Shown: in pieces, positions 1-10,122 of the stretch
How positions within the stretch are numbered: position 1 is the stretch's first letter
How the letters are laid out: each line of letters begins with the position of its first letter
Origin: Mesorhizobium neociceri
GTDB taxonomy: Bacteria; Pseudomonadota; Alphaproteobacteria; Rhizobiales; Rhizobiaceae
Direction of reading: 5' to 3'
DNA: 64,000 bases
NCBI RefSeq assembly: GCF_013520985.1
Contig: NZ_JACDTY010000017.1
Span: 62,001-126,000 of the forward strand
Made by a program: the position numbers and the translations under genes
Notes under the pieces: generated by a model
Told to the model about the DNA's origin: nothing
Databases searched by the model: none
Seen by the model: only the letters and a program-made list of their open reading frames with translations

Positions 1-1
1 C

Positions 2-511
2 GCGATCTATCCGAGACAGAACGCAAAGCTTGCCGACGAGATTCTCGACAAGGACGGCGCGCTGATCAGCGAGCAGCCCTTCGGTGTGCCGCCGTCGCCG
101 CGCAATCTCGTCCAGCGCGATCGCCTGCAGAGCGGGCTTTCGGTCGCGACCTTCGTCATGCAAACCGACATCAAGGGCGGGTCGATGCATACGGTCCGCT
201 ACACGATCCAGCAGAACCGTCTGTTGTTCGCGCCAGTGCCGCAGGGCCGCCACGCCGCAGAACCCAAGAGCCAGGGCATTCTCGCGATGACGCAGTTTTC
301 GGCGACCCGCTTTGCCGACATCGCGCGTGCCGAAGGCGACTATCGGCGTATTCTCTCCGAACGATATCCCAATGGCCCCGTGGCTGTGCCGCTTGCCAGC
401 AAGGAGGACTACACCTCCATGCTTGAGCTGCTGGAAAATCGGTTGGGAGGTGATGCAGCCCAAGACGCGCCGGTTCGGCCATCGTCACCCACGCAGATGT
501 CGATGCTCTGA
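2..511 (+). CDS. DprA/Smf-family SLOG protein, 5' end missing
   Basis: The reading frame is open from base 2, so the N-terminus lies outside the window. The visible part starts with AIYPRQNAKLADEIL and continues with SEQPFGVPPSPRNLVQRDR and GLSVATFV, which follow the DprA pattern (yP..N..La..I, SE.PfG..P....f..RNRiiagLS). DprA proteins bind single-stranded DNA and load RecA in transformation; the wider SLOG family binds nucleotide-derived ligands. The canonical RNR is RDR here. After the Rossmann part there is an 80-residue C-terminal extension that I do not recognise. The stop is 3 nt before the start of the HAD-phosphoribosyltransferase gene, so the two are probably co-transcribed. That pairing suggests a nucleotide-signalling or defence role rather than a housekeeping dprA, which is an inference. 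Confidence 0.8.
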   Translation, partial: AIYPRQNAKLADEILDKDGALISEQPFGVPPSPRNLVQRDRLQSGLSVATFVMQTDIKGGSMHTVRYTIQQNRLLFAPVPQGRHAAEPKSQGILAMTQFSATRFADIARAEGDYRRILSERYPNGPVAVPLASKEDYTSMLELLENRLGGDAAQDAPVRPSSPTQMSML

Positions 512-514
512 CCA

Positions 515-1750
515 ATGCCGAACGTGTTTCTTTTCGACCTCGACATGACGCTTGTCGACAGCTCGGCGCTTGCACATCTGCGGCGCTCGCAGATGTGGAA
601 CGCCGTTCGTCAGAATATGAATCTCATCCGAGCCTTTCCAGCGCAAGGGCGGGCAGCGCCGCATGAACTTCCTGCGCTGCTGCGGGCCGACGGGCAGGCA
701 GTCGGCATTGTTACGTCATCGCCGGAATGGTACGCGACCGCTGTTCTGCAGCAGTTCCGAATTCCCTACGACGTGCTGGTCAGCTACGGCGACACCGAGA
801 ACCACAAGCCAGATCCTGCGCCGATCGAGGAAGCCCTCCGGCGCCTTGGCATCGCAGCAAGCCGGGAGTCGCTCTACATCGGCGATGATGTCGGAGATGT
901 AGAGGCCGCCTACCACGCCGGATTGGCTTCCGTTGCAGTCCGCTGGGGTCCTACGTCGATCTTCGAGCTCTCGTCCAGTGCGCCCGACATTTTCATGTCG
1001 AAGGCCTCGACGCTGCTACGCCGAGACCGCATCGGTGGGCGCGGCTACATCGGCGAAGCGCTGACCAGCAAATGGCCCTTCCACAGCCATTGGGGCTCTA
1101 TTCTCCATTGCGACGATGAGCCCGTCGTCTATGCACTTGGCCGCTATTTCACGGCGTCCGATCCACGGCACGCAACCAGCCCCTTGAGCGCGGCCGTTCT
1201 GTCTTTGAAAAATAATGACAGCCAAGCGCAGATCCTCGGCGAATGCGTTGGCCGCGCCGTCGCCCTTTTCGACTGGAATCCCGATTGCATCATCCCCGTA
1301 CCCATGAAGCCCTCGCAGGAGCGCAACCGCTTCAAGGAACTGCTCGAAAGCGCTTCCGACCATTTCGACGAGGATATCGAGGTTGAACTCAGCGGCCTGA
1401 AAACCGTCAAGGAGATCGACGGCTACAAGCAGATGAACGCCCTGCAGCGAGCGGAGGCCATCAAGGACGCCTTCGATACGGATTACACTTGGAGCGGTGC
1501 CAAGATTCTGCTGCTCGACGACGTCTATACGACCGGAGAGACCACAAGAGAGTGTGTGCGCATTCTTAACGCCAACGGGGCTGGCGAGGTCCGGGTGATG
1601 GCGATTGCCAAGGATCAGCGCGTCTTCTCGCGCAAGACCTGTTCGGCCTGCGGACGATCGATGAAGATACGCGAGAATCACACGACGCACGAAAAATTTT
1701 GGGGCTGTTCGGGTTATCCGGATCACTGCCGGCACACCGAAGACTTCTAA
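515..1750 (+). CDS. HAD hydrolase / ComF-like phosphoribosyltransferase / zinc-ribbon fusion
   Basis: This 411-residue protein has three recognisable parts. Residues 1-160 are a HAD phosphatase: motif I FDLDMTLVDSS, motif II near IVTSSPEW, motif III around NHKPDP, and motif IV YIGDDVGDVEAA. The middle to late part (about 230-370) is a type I phosphoribosyltransferase of ComF style, with IPVPMKPSQERNR upstream and the PRPP loop LLLDDVYTTGETT. The C-terminus has a topoisomerase-type zinc ribbon with CSACG and a distal Cys/His pair (CSGYPDHC). The fusion could both make and break nucleotide phosphoester or N-glycosidic intermediates; the substrate is unknown. It follows the DprA-like gene with a 3-nt gap and converges on an ABC exporter. 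Domain calls are firm; the physiological role is not. Confidence 0.85.
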   Translation: MPNVFLFDLDMTLVDSSALAHLRRSQMWNAVRQNMNLIRAFPAQGRAAPHELPALLRADGQAVGIVTSSPEWYATAVLQQFRIPYDVLVSYGDTENHKPDPAPIEEALRRLGIAASRESLYIGDDVGDVEAAYHAGLASVAVRWGPTSIFELSSSAPDIFMSKASTLLRRDRIGGRGYIGEALTSKWPFHSHWGSILHCDDEPVVYALGRYFTASDPRHATSPLSAAVLSLKNNDSQAQILGECVGRAVALFDWNPDCIIPVPMKPSQERNRFKELLESASDHFDEDIEVELSGLKTVKEIDGYKQMNALQRAEAIKDAFDTDYTWSGAKILLLDDVYTTGETTRECVRILNANGAGEVRVMAIAKDQRVFSRKTCSACGRSMKIRENHTTHEKFWGCSGYPDHCRHTEDF

Positions 1751-1768
1751 CACAGACTTCCAACGGGC

Positions 1769-3634
1769 TTATCTGGAGCTCCCCTCGGAAGTGTCCGTAA
1801 TGTGGCCACCGGTTTGCCGCCTCCACAGCCGGGCATAAAGGCCGTCCCGTTTGAGTAGCTCCGAGGGGGAGCCCTCCTCGACGATGCGCCCTTTGTCGAG
1901 CACGACGATCCTGTCCATGCCGGCAATTGTCGACAGGCGGTGGGCAATGGCGATCACCGTCTTGCCCTCCATCAGAAGCTCGAGTTTTTCTTGGACCGCC
2001 GCCTCGGCTTCACTGTCCAAGGCGGAAGTCGCCTCGTCCAGAAGGAGGATGGGCGCGTCCTTAAGCAGCACCCGTGCGATGGCGACCCGCTGACGCTGAC
2101 CGCCGGAAAGCTTCACCCCGCGATCGCCGACGAAAGCATCGTAGCCGGTGCGGTTTTCGCTGTCCTTCAGATCCGCAACAAAGCCGTCCGCATCGGCCAG
2201 CACTGCTGCGCGTTCGACCTCCTCCGGCGAGGCATCCGGCCGGCCGTAACGGATATTGTCCCCGACAGAGCGATGCAGCAACGAGACATCCTGGGCAACG
2301 ACCCCGATATTCTCACGCAGGCTTGCTTGCGTTACGGAACGGATATCCTGGTCGTCGATGACGATTGCGCCATCGTTTACATCGAAGAACCGCAAAAGCA
2401 GGCTGATTAGAGTCGACTTGCCAGCCCCCGACATGCCGACGAGCCCGACCTTCTCGCCGGCGCGGACCCTAAGCGATAGGTTCTCAAGTACCCCTTTTCC
2501 CTGCCGGTATTCGAACCTGACATCCCTGAACTCGACGGTGCCGGCGACCACGGCCAGCGGCTTAGCTCCGGGGGCGTCGATTACCGTTGGAGGCGTGGTG
2601 ATGACAGGCATCGCGTCGCGTATCGTGCCCACAGCCTGGAATATCTGCTGCCCTAGCTGGAGAAAGGCCAGGGAGTTGGCGCTGAGCCGCTGAATGAGTA
2701 GCATTGAAGCAACAAACTGGCCGGTGGTTAGAAAACCGCCCACGAGTCCCCACAACCCTACGGCGATGTTGGTGAGCGAAAGAACAACGTTCAGCAAGAA
2801 AACGCTGGTGTCGGTTGTTAGGTGAATGCGCCGTTCAAGGTGCTGCGTCTCGATGGCATCTCTCATGATCGTGCGCATTGCGCCCGCCTCGCTGTCTTCG
2901 GCCGCAAACAGCTTGACCAGATGGATGTTGCTGTAGAAGTCGGTCATGGCGCCAATGACGAGGCTGTGCGCGCGGGCAGAGTGGCGGGACCGGAGGGAAA
3001 AATGAGGCACTGCCGCAACCGCGACAGCGACGTTGGCCACGATCCAAAACAAGACCGGAAGCGCCAGTGGCCAGGACATTGTGCCAAGCAGCCAGGGCGA
3101 ACCGAGAACGTGCACGAGGAAATGCGGTATGCTGTAAGACGCTACGACGATCTGCTGCTGCACGGCAGAGGCGAGTTGCGAAATGCGCGACGCCACCTGG
3201 CCGGCGAAGAGATCCTCGAAAAAAGCAAGGTCCTGACGTTCGACCGCCTTGTAGCCGTGCCATTTCATAGCCGCGGGCATGCATACGTTCATTGCCTGGG
3301 ACCCCAACGTTTTGACGAAGAACATCAGCAGCGGTTGCACCGGGAACATCAGCAGCCCGAGGCACGTAAGCGTAGGCCAAGCTTCCTCAAGGAAAACCGC
3401 CGCACCTTTCTTGTTCACGCCGTCCACAATGATAGACATGCCCCAGATCACCGCGAGGTTTATTCCCTCGACCGCCATCGTGAAGACGGCGATGGTCCCC
3501 AGCACGCCGCGGAACATGCGTGCGAAATGCAAAAGCAGCGCAAACGGACCTGTTGCCGGCAACGGCGCGTAGGGGATATCCAGCGGGCGGATAAGCGTCT
3601 CAAAGTAGCGATAGATCGAATGCAAAGGCGACAT
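1769..3634 (-). CDS. ABC exporter half-transporter (fused membrane and ATPase domains)
   Basis: The product has 621 residues. The first 350 or so are hydrophobic with about six membrane segments (first one around FRGVLGTIAVFTMAVEGI). The C-terminal ATPase has Walker A GMSGAGKST, signature LSGGQRQRVAIARVLL and Walker B ILLLDEATSALD followed by an intact H-loop (IAHRLSTI). It is a type IV (ABCB-like) exporter that should work as a homodimer in the inner membrane. The substrate cannot be told from sequence. It stands alone, convergent with the HAD fusion. A sigma-54-type -24/-12 element with a damaged NifA site lies about 410-520 bases upstream, so symbiotic expression is possible but unproven. 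Confidence 0.9.
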   Translation of the reverse strand: MSPLHSIYRYFETLIRPLDIPYAPLPATGPFALLLHFARMFRGVLGTIAVFTMAVEGINLAVIWGMSIIVDGVNKKGAAVFLEEAWPTLTCLGLLMFPVQPLLMFFVKTLGSQAMNVCMPAAMKWHGYKAVERQDLAFFEDLFAGQVASRISQLASAVQQQIVVASYSIPHFLVHVLGSPWLLGTMSWPLALPVLFWIVANVAVAVAAVPHFSLRSRHSARAHSLVIGAMTDFYSNIHLVKLFAAEDSEAGAMRTIMRDAIETQHLERRIHLTTDTSVFLLNVVLSLTNIAVGLWGLVGGFLTTGQFVASMLLIQRLSANSLAFLQLGQQIFQAVGTIRDAMPVITTPPTVIDAPGAKPLAVVAGTVEFRDVRFEYRQGKGVLENLSLRVRAGEKVGLVGMSGAGKSTLISLLLRFFDVNDGAIVIDDQDIRSVTQASLRENIGVVAQDVSLLHRSVGDNIRYGRPDASPEEVERAAVLADADGFVADLKDSENRTGYDAFVGDRGVKLSGGQRQRVAIARVLLKDAPILLLDEATSALDSEAEAAVQEKLELLMEGKTVIAIAHRLSTIAGMDRIVVLDKGRIVEEGSPSELLKRDGLYARLWRRQTGGHITDTSEGSSR

Positions 3635-4855
3635 GGCTGGTCAAACCGGATGATCGGATGAATGGGTGCGGCGCATCGGGCGAGAGCGCTCGCGCCATCT
3701 GAAGGGCCGAGCGCACGTCCAGCGTCCACACATCGATGCCGTCCTGGCGCGGTTCGAACGGACCACGCAAAGCCGAGGGGCGCGCTTGGTTCTACATGCA
3801 CGCTGTGGCCAGCCTCGGGAGCTGCATAGGGTGGCCCTCGTGGTGCTGATGGACGCCAACCGGCTTGGCACAGGTGGCGCGATCTACGAGGAAGCGCCCC
3901 GGCTGGCTATAGCGGTCCAGTTGCCCAGGTGTGGCTGGGTTCATCATCCTGTTCTGGCCGTCGCACTGCGAGCATCGAGCACGCTCCTGGTTTATTACCC
4001 GTCCTCCGCGACGCCCTGTCGACGTCTACGAGGTTCATCAAAGCAATTTGCATGCCGATCGCGCTCCGTTTGCGTTCGACCGCTTGCTCGCCAGCCGGTG
4101 CCTGGTTGTGACCGCCGGTGGGGTTCCGACATTCTTGTCAGTTTCGGACACAGAAGGGTCGCCTATGAGACGTTCGGGGAGGACCGGATGGCGGCACGGA
4201 TGATAATCGTCGCAGCCGAGCCGAATTCGATCCTCACCAGATCCTGACCAGGGTGATTGCTGAGGAGCGCGCGCTCATGCTGCTGCCTTGCTGCGCCAGC
4301 CATGGGTCGCGCGATAGCCACGGAACCTTATTCTTGAGACATCGACTGCTGGTTCCACGGAAGAACCGATCCCGCGCGTCGCGCGATCGGGCCCGGTTGC
4401 CGATCATCTGCGGGCAAGGGACATTCCCTCACGGCCTGATCTGCCTAAAACCGGTCGAAACAAGTGCAGGAGCAACTCCATGACGGGTTAGAAACCCGGC
4501 CTTCGCCAGTCTGTCGCTGAAGATCGCCACGCTGCGAAAGAGCGGCAGTTTCACCAGATCGAACTCGTCGAAGGTTAAGCCGTCACGCTTTCTCCCCGGG
4601 CAAGGCATCGGTCCGATATTCTCCTCCCGCACGAAGATGCCGGTTCCCTTGCTGGCGAGTTCGGCACCACTGCAAGTGGAATTCCGGCCAGCCGTTCGGT
4701 GGTAATCGCATCGTAAAGCAAGTGACCGCGGGGACAACCATTCGCCCGCCTCAAGGTTCTGCCTCAATCTCAACACGAGGATTAATCAAATCTGAACCTT
4801 AAGACCTGATCTGTGCACGGATAGGGACAGCAATTTTCAGCATTGGAGGTCTGGC
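3635..4855. other. Gene-poor stretch, 1.2 kb
   Basis: I see no convincing gene on either strand. Open frames here are arginine/serine-rich and lack plausible start sites or family motifs. The only structure I can support is the sigma-54-type promoter on the minus strand near 4042-4057 with a damaged NifA site near 4127-4152. The block may be decayed DNA. Confidence 0.5.
4042..4057 (-). promoter_or_regulatory. Sigma-54-type -24/-12 element with degenerate NifA site upstream
   Basis: On the minus strand the sequence reads CGGCATGCAAATTGCT, with GG and GC exactly ten bases apart, as in -24/-12 promoters. About 75-90 bases further upstream (4127-4152) is a TGT-N9-ACA sequence in a context (ACAAGAATGTCGGAA) very like the NifA-site regions before prxS and the P450 gene. 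Relative to those it has lost one base and one half-site. The downstream gene is the ABC exporter, whose start is about 410 bases away. Confidence 0.45.
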
Positions 4856-6142
4856 CTGGACCAACTTGTCAATCCGTCGAAGGCGGGATCCGACACTTCC
4901 ATCGAGAGCGCGCTCGGGCTCGACCGTAAGGGCGTAAGCCGCAAGCGTCGACGCTTCTGGCTCTACGTTCTGCTGGCGACAGCGATCGTCGCGGCCGGCA
5001 CTGGCGTTTACCAAGAGTATGCGGCCGCTCCGCCGAGGGTCGAGTATACCACCGTGCCCGCGGCGACCGCCGACCTCATCGTCGAGGTATCGGCCACGGG
5101 CACGCTGCAGCCGCTGACCCAGGTCGACATTTCCAGCGAGCTCTCCGGCATCGTCCGCTCGGTCGCGGCCAATGAAAACCAGCAGGTGAAGAAGGGCGAC
5201 GTGCTGGCGACGCTCGATACCGCCAAGCTGGAGGTCCAGATCGAACGTGCCGAAGCCTCGGCAAAGGCGGCGGCGGCAGCCGTCGAGACCGCCAAGGTCA
5301 CGCTGCAGGAAAACGAGAACGCCGTGGTGCGCGCGGCGGCCCTCACCAAGCGCGGCATGGCGACGGACCAGTCGCTTGAGGCAGCGACGGCAACGCGCGA
5401 TCGTTCGAAGGCGGCACTGGACAGCGCCGAGGCCAATCTGGCCATCGCCCGGGCCGACCTCAAGGCGCAGCGGACCGACCTTGCCAAGAGCACGATCTAC
5501 GCACCGATCGACGGCATTGTGCTCACGCGCTCGGTCGATCCCGGCCAGACGGTTGCGTCCTCGCTGCAGGCGCCGGTGCTGTTCATCATCGCCGCCGACC
5601 TGAGGAACATGGAATTGCAGGCCGCAGTCGACGAGGCCGATATCGGCGCGGTGAAACCTGGACAGCATGCCCGCTTCACCGTCGACGCCTTCCCCGACCG
5701 CCCCTTCGACGCCGAAATCCGCGACATCGCTTATGCCTCTGTCACCACCGATGGCGTCGTCACCTACAATGCGCGGCTCGAGGTCGATAACAACGAGCTT
5801 CTGCTCAGGCCAGGCATGACGGCAACCGTCTCAGTGGTCACCAAGCAGGCCAAGGGCGTGCTCACGGTGCCCTCGACCGCCTTCCGCTACCGCCCGGCGC
5901 AACTGGCCGAGCGTGGCTGGAGCCTGCGCGACCTGTTCACCGGCCGCATGGGCCGCCCCAACCGGCAGCGCGAAGCGACGAAGGCGCCGACCGACGGCTC
6001 GCGCACGCTTTATGTGCTGGAGAACGGACGGCCGCATCCGGTCAACGTCAGGATCGGCTCGACCGACGGCGAGTTGACCGAGATCACGTCCGGTCTCGAC
6101 GAAGGCGCGCAGGTCATCACCGGCGCGCAGCAGCGGAGCTGA
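4856..6142 (+). CDS. Periplasmic adaptor (MacA/HlyD-like membrane fusion protein), apparent CTG start
   Basis: From the proposed start the protein has about 428 residues: a basic N-terminus (RKGVSRKRRR), one membrane anchor (FWLYVLLATAIVAAG), a biotinyl-lipoyl-like domain (ATGTLQPLTQVDIS), a long alpha-helical hairpin rich in Ala/Glu/Lys, and a beta-barrel with the second lipoyl half (IYAPIDGIVLTRSVDPGQTV). It bridges the inner-membrane transporter to an outer-membrane channel. No in-frame ATG, GTG or TTG exists between the upstream stop (4793) and GTG 5054, and starting at 5054 would remove the membrane anchor. CTG at 4856 has a strong GGAGGT five bases upstream. The gene is first of a three-gene MacAB-like operon with no TolC partner beside it. 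Confidence 0.85.
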   Translation: MDQLVNPSKAGSDTSIESALGLDRKGVSRKRRRFWLYVLLATAIVAAGTGVYQEYAAAPPRVEYTTVPAATADLIVEVSATGTLQPLTQVDISSELSGIVRSVAANENQQVKKGDVLATLDTAKLEVQIERAEASAKAAAAAVETAKVTLQENENAVVRAAALTKRGMATDQSLEAATATRDRSKAALDSAEANLAIARADLKAQRTDLAKSTIYAPIDGIVLTRSVDPGQTVASSLQAPVLFIIAADLRNMELQAAVDEADIGAVKPGQHARFTVDAFPDRPFDAEIRDIAYASVTTDGVVTYNARLEVDNNELLLRPGMTATVSVVTKQAKGVLTVPSTAFRYRPAQLAERGWSLRDLFTGRMGRPNRQREATKAPTDGSRTLYVLENGRPHPVNVRIGSTDGELTEITSGLDEGAQVITGAQQRS

Positions 6143-6145
6143 CCG

Positions 6146-6846
6146 GTGTCGGCTCCCCTGCTGATCACCTTCGACAAGGTCTGGAAAAGCTATGGCGAGG
6201 GCGAGGCCCGCGTGCATGCGCTGGCCGGCGTCGATCTCGCCATCCGGCGCGGCGAGTTCGTCGCCATCATGGGCCCGTCCGGCTCGGGCAAATCGACCGC
6301 CATGAACATCATCGGCTGCCTCGACACGCCGACGGTCGGAACCTATTCTTTCATCGGCGTCGATGCCGGACGGCTCGACCGCAACCGTCGCGCCTTGCTG
6401 CGCAACCTCTATGTCGGCTTCGTCTTCCAGGGCTACAATCTGTTGCCGCGCACCACGGCGGCGGAAAATGTCGAGCTGCCGCTGATCTACCGTGGCGTCG
6501 GCGCCCGCGAACGCCGCGATCTCGCCATGCAGGCGCTGGCTGAGGTCGGGTTGATCGGGCGCGAGCACCATACGCCGGCGGAGCTCTCTGGCGGCCAGCA
6601 GCAGCGCGTGGCGATCGCACGCGCCATCGTGACCCGGCCGACGCTGCTTGTCGCCGACGAACCGACCGGCAATCTCGACACGGCGCGCACGCACGAGATC
6701 ATGGAATTGCTGACCAGGCTCAACGCCGATCTCGGGCTCTCTATCGTCATGGTCACGCACGAGGCCGATGTCGCCGGCTATGCCGGCCGCACCATCCGCT
6801 TCCTCGACGGCCACGTCGCTTCCGACACCATGAAGGCGGAGGCCGC

Positions 6847-6850
<4 letters not shown>
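6146..6850 (+). CDS. MacB-type ABC transporter ATPase
   Basis: This 234-residue ATPase starts at GTG 6146, three bases after the adaptor stop. It has Walker A GPSGSGKST, Q-loop FVFQGYNLL, signature LSGGQQQRVAIARAI, Walker B LLVADEPTGNLD and the H-loop MVTHE. The set matches the LolD/MacB ATPase family, which drives mechanotransmission-type transport of peptides, lipoproteins or antibiotics rather than classical alternating access. Unlike enterobacterial MacB, the ATPase and permease are separate genes here. Its stop overlaps the permease start (ATGA), so the subunits are translationally coupled. Confidence 0.93.
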
Positions 6851-8064
<1,214 letters not shown>

Positions 8065-9518
8065 ATCCGACGCCGCCTCCCCGTCGGATTTTCCGGTGCC
8101 CGACCAATCGTGGCCAGCGAATGCGATTCGATCAAAGACTTCATATGCGGCGCATGAGGCCTTCGGGCTGGTCCGTCACATCGCGGATGATGAGCAGCCC
8201 CTCGTATCTGCGGCTCCGCCTCGGCCGCGACGAGTGGGCTGATGCGGCGCCAGCTCGTCGGCCAAGCCAGCGATCCGGTAGCGCTGGAAGATCATCGTAC
8301 CGCTCGGCGTCGACACTGCATGAGCGCCGTCCATGTTCAGCCTCCTCCGCCTTCCCCCTCACCTCGCCGATCTTGTTGAAGTGGGCACGACCAGCCCTCG
8401 CGAAAGTCGATCGGTTTGACGGGCCGGCGCTGAGATAAATGCGGCCGGCATTGACCGTGTGCGGTCCATGCCGATCGCCACCAGCGCGTTGCCGCCCCGC
8501 CACCAGAGCCATAGGCATGCGCGGCACCGGAATTCTCGCGCCGCTTACGCCCAGAGCAAGAAGCTCGAATAGACCGCAGGGCAGCGGCCGACGAGGCTCC
8601 CGTCTCTGTAAGGCAAGATCGGAAAGCAGCACCACATGCCGCCAAAAAACGCCTGATTGGCCGCCGTTTCCTGACGCCAATTCTTGGCGATCACCGCTCA
8701 ATGTTGAGGGCGAAGGGATGTGGCCCGGGGTCGAGCCGGGACCTCCATCGCGCCAACCGGAAGCATGATTGCGTTAGGTGCGATCCAACAAACCATGTTG
8801 TGTCGGACACAGGACAAGAATGTCGAAAGCCCGACAAAAGCACCGCGTCGCGGGGCCGAACCCTGCTTGAGTCAGGTGGCATGGCGCTTGCTACCCAGTT
8901 TCTAGGATTGTGCAGCACGCAGCGAAGCCACGGACCAACCGTGGCTGAAACGCGGAGCTCCATAGAAAGCCAGAGGAAACCATGCCTATTCCGGCCGCCG
9001 CCTATCGAGGTATCGTCCCTTTTAGAGGTCCGTGCTCGGCAACTGTCTTGCCCATGGCTGCTGTTCGCCGGACGCGCCGGTTCGTGGCGGCCGCCAAATT
9101 GCCGGTCGGTTCTGATCAGTGCGTGAGTGCCGATAAGCTCATGCAGGGGACGGCGACACTGCCATCGGCACGTCACTGCCCGCCCATCTTCGGTAATCTG
9201 GGATTGGCTGCAGCCGGGCTCTCGAGCAGCCCAACAGTCGTCCCGGCACAGCCCTATTTCGACGCACACATATGCGACCACAAAGCCTGTTTCCTCGACG
9301 AGGAGCAGCGCCTTGTCACCTTTTTGCCTGTCGCCGCCGCCCGACATCAGCCGCGTCAGCCTCCTCCTGGTGAGGAAGCCCACAAGCCACGACGCTCTCG
9401 TGTCACCGGAAGGAAAGCGGGTCGGAAACCACACGACCTCGTCATGCCCGGCCGCCGAAGATGATGTCCGTCGGCTGGCTAAGAAGGCCGTGCACACATT
9501 TTCTAGAGGAGCAAGTTT
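8065..9518. other. Long non-coding or decayed region with an embedded NifA/sigma-54 promoter
   Basis: No gene can be supported in this 1.45 kb. The left half (8065-8700) holds only arginine-rich open frames. From 8801 it contains two NifA sites and a -24/-12 promoter directed at prxS. Between the promoter and prxS are about 620 bases. A frame beginning ATG 8982 after AGAGGAAACC has a usable ribosome site but no recognisable product, so it may be a leader or a relic. Confidence 0.5.
8801..8892 (+). promoter_or_regulatory. NifA-dependent sigma-54 promoter of prxS-rpoN2
   Basis: Two TGT-N10-ACA sites occur back to back: 8801-8816 (TGTCGGACACAGGACA) and 8821-8836 (TGTCGAAAGCCCGACA). They are followed 40 bases later by TGGCATGGCGCTTGCT at 8877-8892, a near-consensus -24/-12 element. 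NifA control of a prxS-rpoN2 operon is known in Rhizobium etli, which fits the genes downstream. Confidence 0.85.
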
Positions 9519-10052
9519 ATGACGGTTCACAAGAAGGTCCCCTTCGTCACGTTTCACACGCGGGTTCGCGATGAATCCGTTCAGGGGCCAAATCCATATC
9601 GCTGGGAAGACAAGACATCCGACGACTATTTTGCCGACAAGCGGGTCATACTGTTTTCGCTACCTGGCGCCTTCACGCCGACCTGCACGACCTACCAACT
9701 GCCGAAATTCGACGACCTCTATGACGAGTTCAAAAAGCAGGGGATCGACGCGATCTACTGCCTTTCCGTCAACGATGCCTTCGTCATGAACGCATGGGGA
9801 AAATCCCTGGGCGTTCAGAAGGTAGAGCTCATCCCGGACGGGTCAGGCGAGTTTACGCGCAAAATGGGCATGCTGGTGGCCAAGGACAATCTCGGATTCG
9901 GCATGCGCTCCTGGCGCTACGCCGCCCTCATCAGCAATGGCGTGGTGGAGAAATGGTTTGAGGAGGATGGTTTCTCCGACAACTGCGAAGCCGACCCCTA
10001 CCTGGTCTCATCCCCGCAAAACGTTCTTGAAACGCTCAAGGCTGCCGCATGA
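9519..10052 (+). CDS. prxS: Peroxiredoxin of the Prx5 / PrxS type
   Basis: This 177-residue thiol peroxidase has the peroxidatic cysteine in PGAFTPTCTTYQLP (Cys56), the arginine-containing region around GMRSWRYAALI, and the length of atypical 2-Cys Prx5 proteins. It reduces peroxides in the cytoplasm, using glutaredoxin or thioredoxin. The start follows AGAGGAGC by a few bases. It lies directly upstream of rpoN2, as in Rhizobium etli prxS-rpoN2, where the pair is expressed in nodules and protects bacteroids from peroxide. A NifA/sigma-54 promoter is found upstream, but with an unusually long leader. Confidence 0.93.
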   Translation: MTVHKKVPFVTFHTRVRDESVQGPNPYRWEDKTSDDYFADKRVILFSLPGAFTPTCTTYQLPKFDDLYDEFKKQGIDAIYCLSVNDAFVMNAWGKSLGVQKVELIPDGSGEFTRKMGMLVAKDNLGFGMRSWRYAALISNGVVEKWFEEDGFSDNCEADPYLVSSPQNVLETLKAAA

Positions 10053-10122
10053 GTTAGAGGCGCCAAGCCTCACATACAGTTGTAGCCGCCGGAGCCACGC
10101 TCGACAGGAGTTCGCGCTCGCC

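Noticed and set aside
3666..4247. 193-codon plus-strand frame left of the MacAB-like operon
   Set aside because: It covers a minus-strand promoter-like element and has no recognisable domain or start signal.
8691..9557. Long minus-strand open frame (288 codons) upstream of and overlapping the prxS start
   Set aside because: It overlaps the NifA promoter and the prxS start, has no family motif, and its composition is that of an antisense frame in GC-rich DNA.
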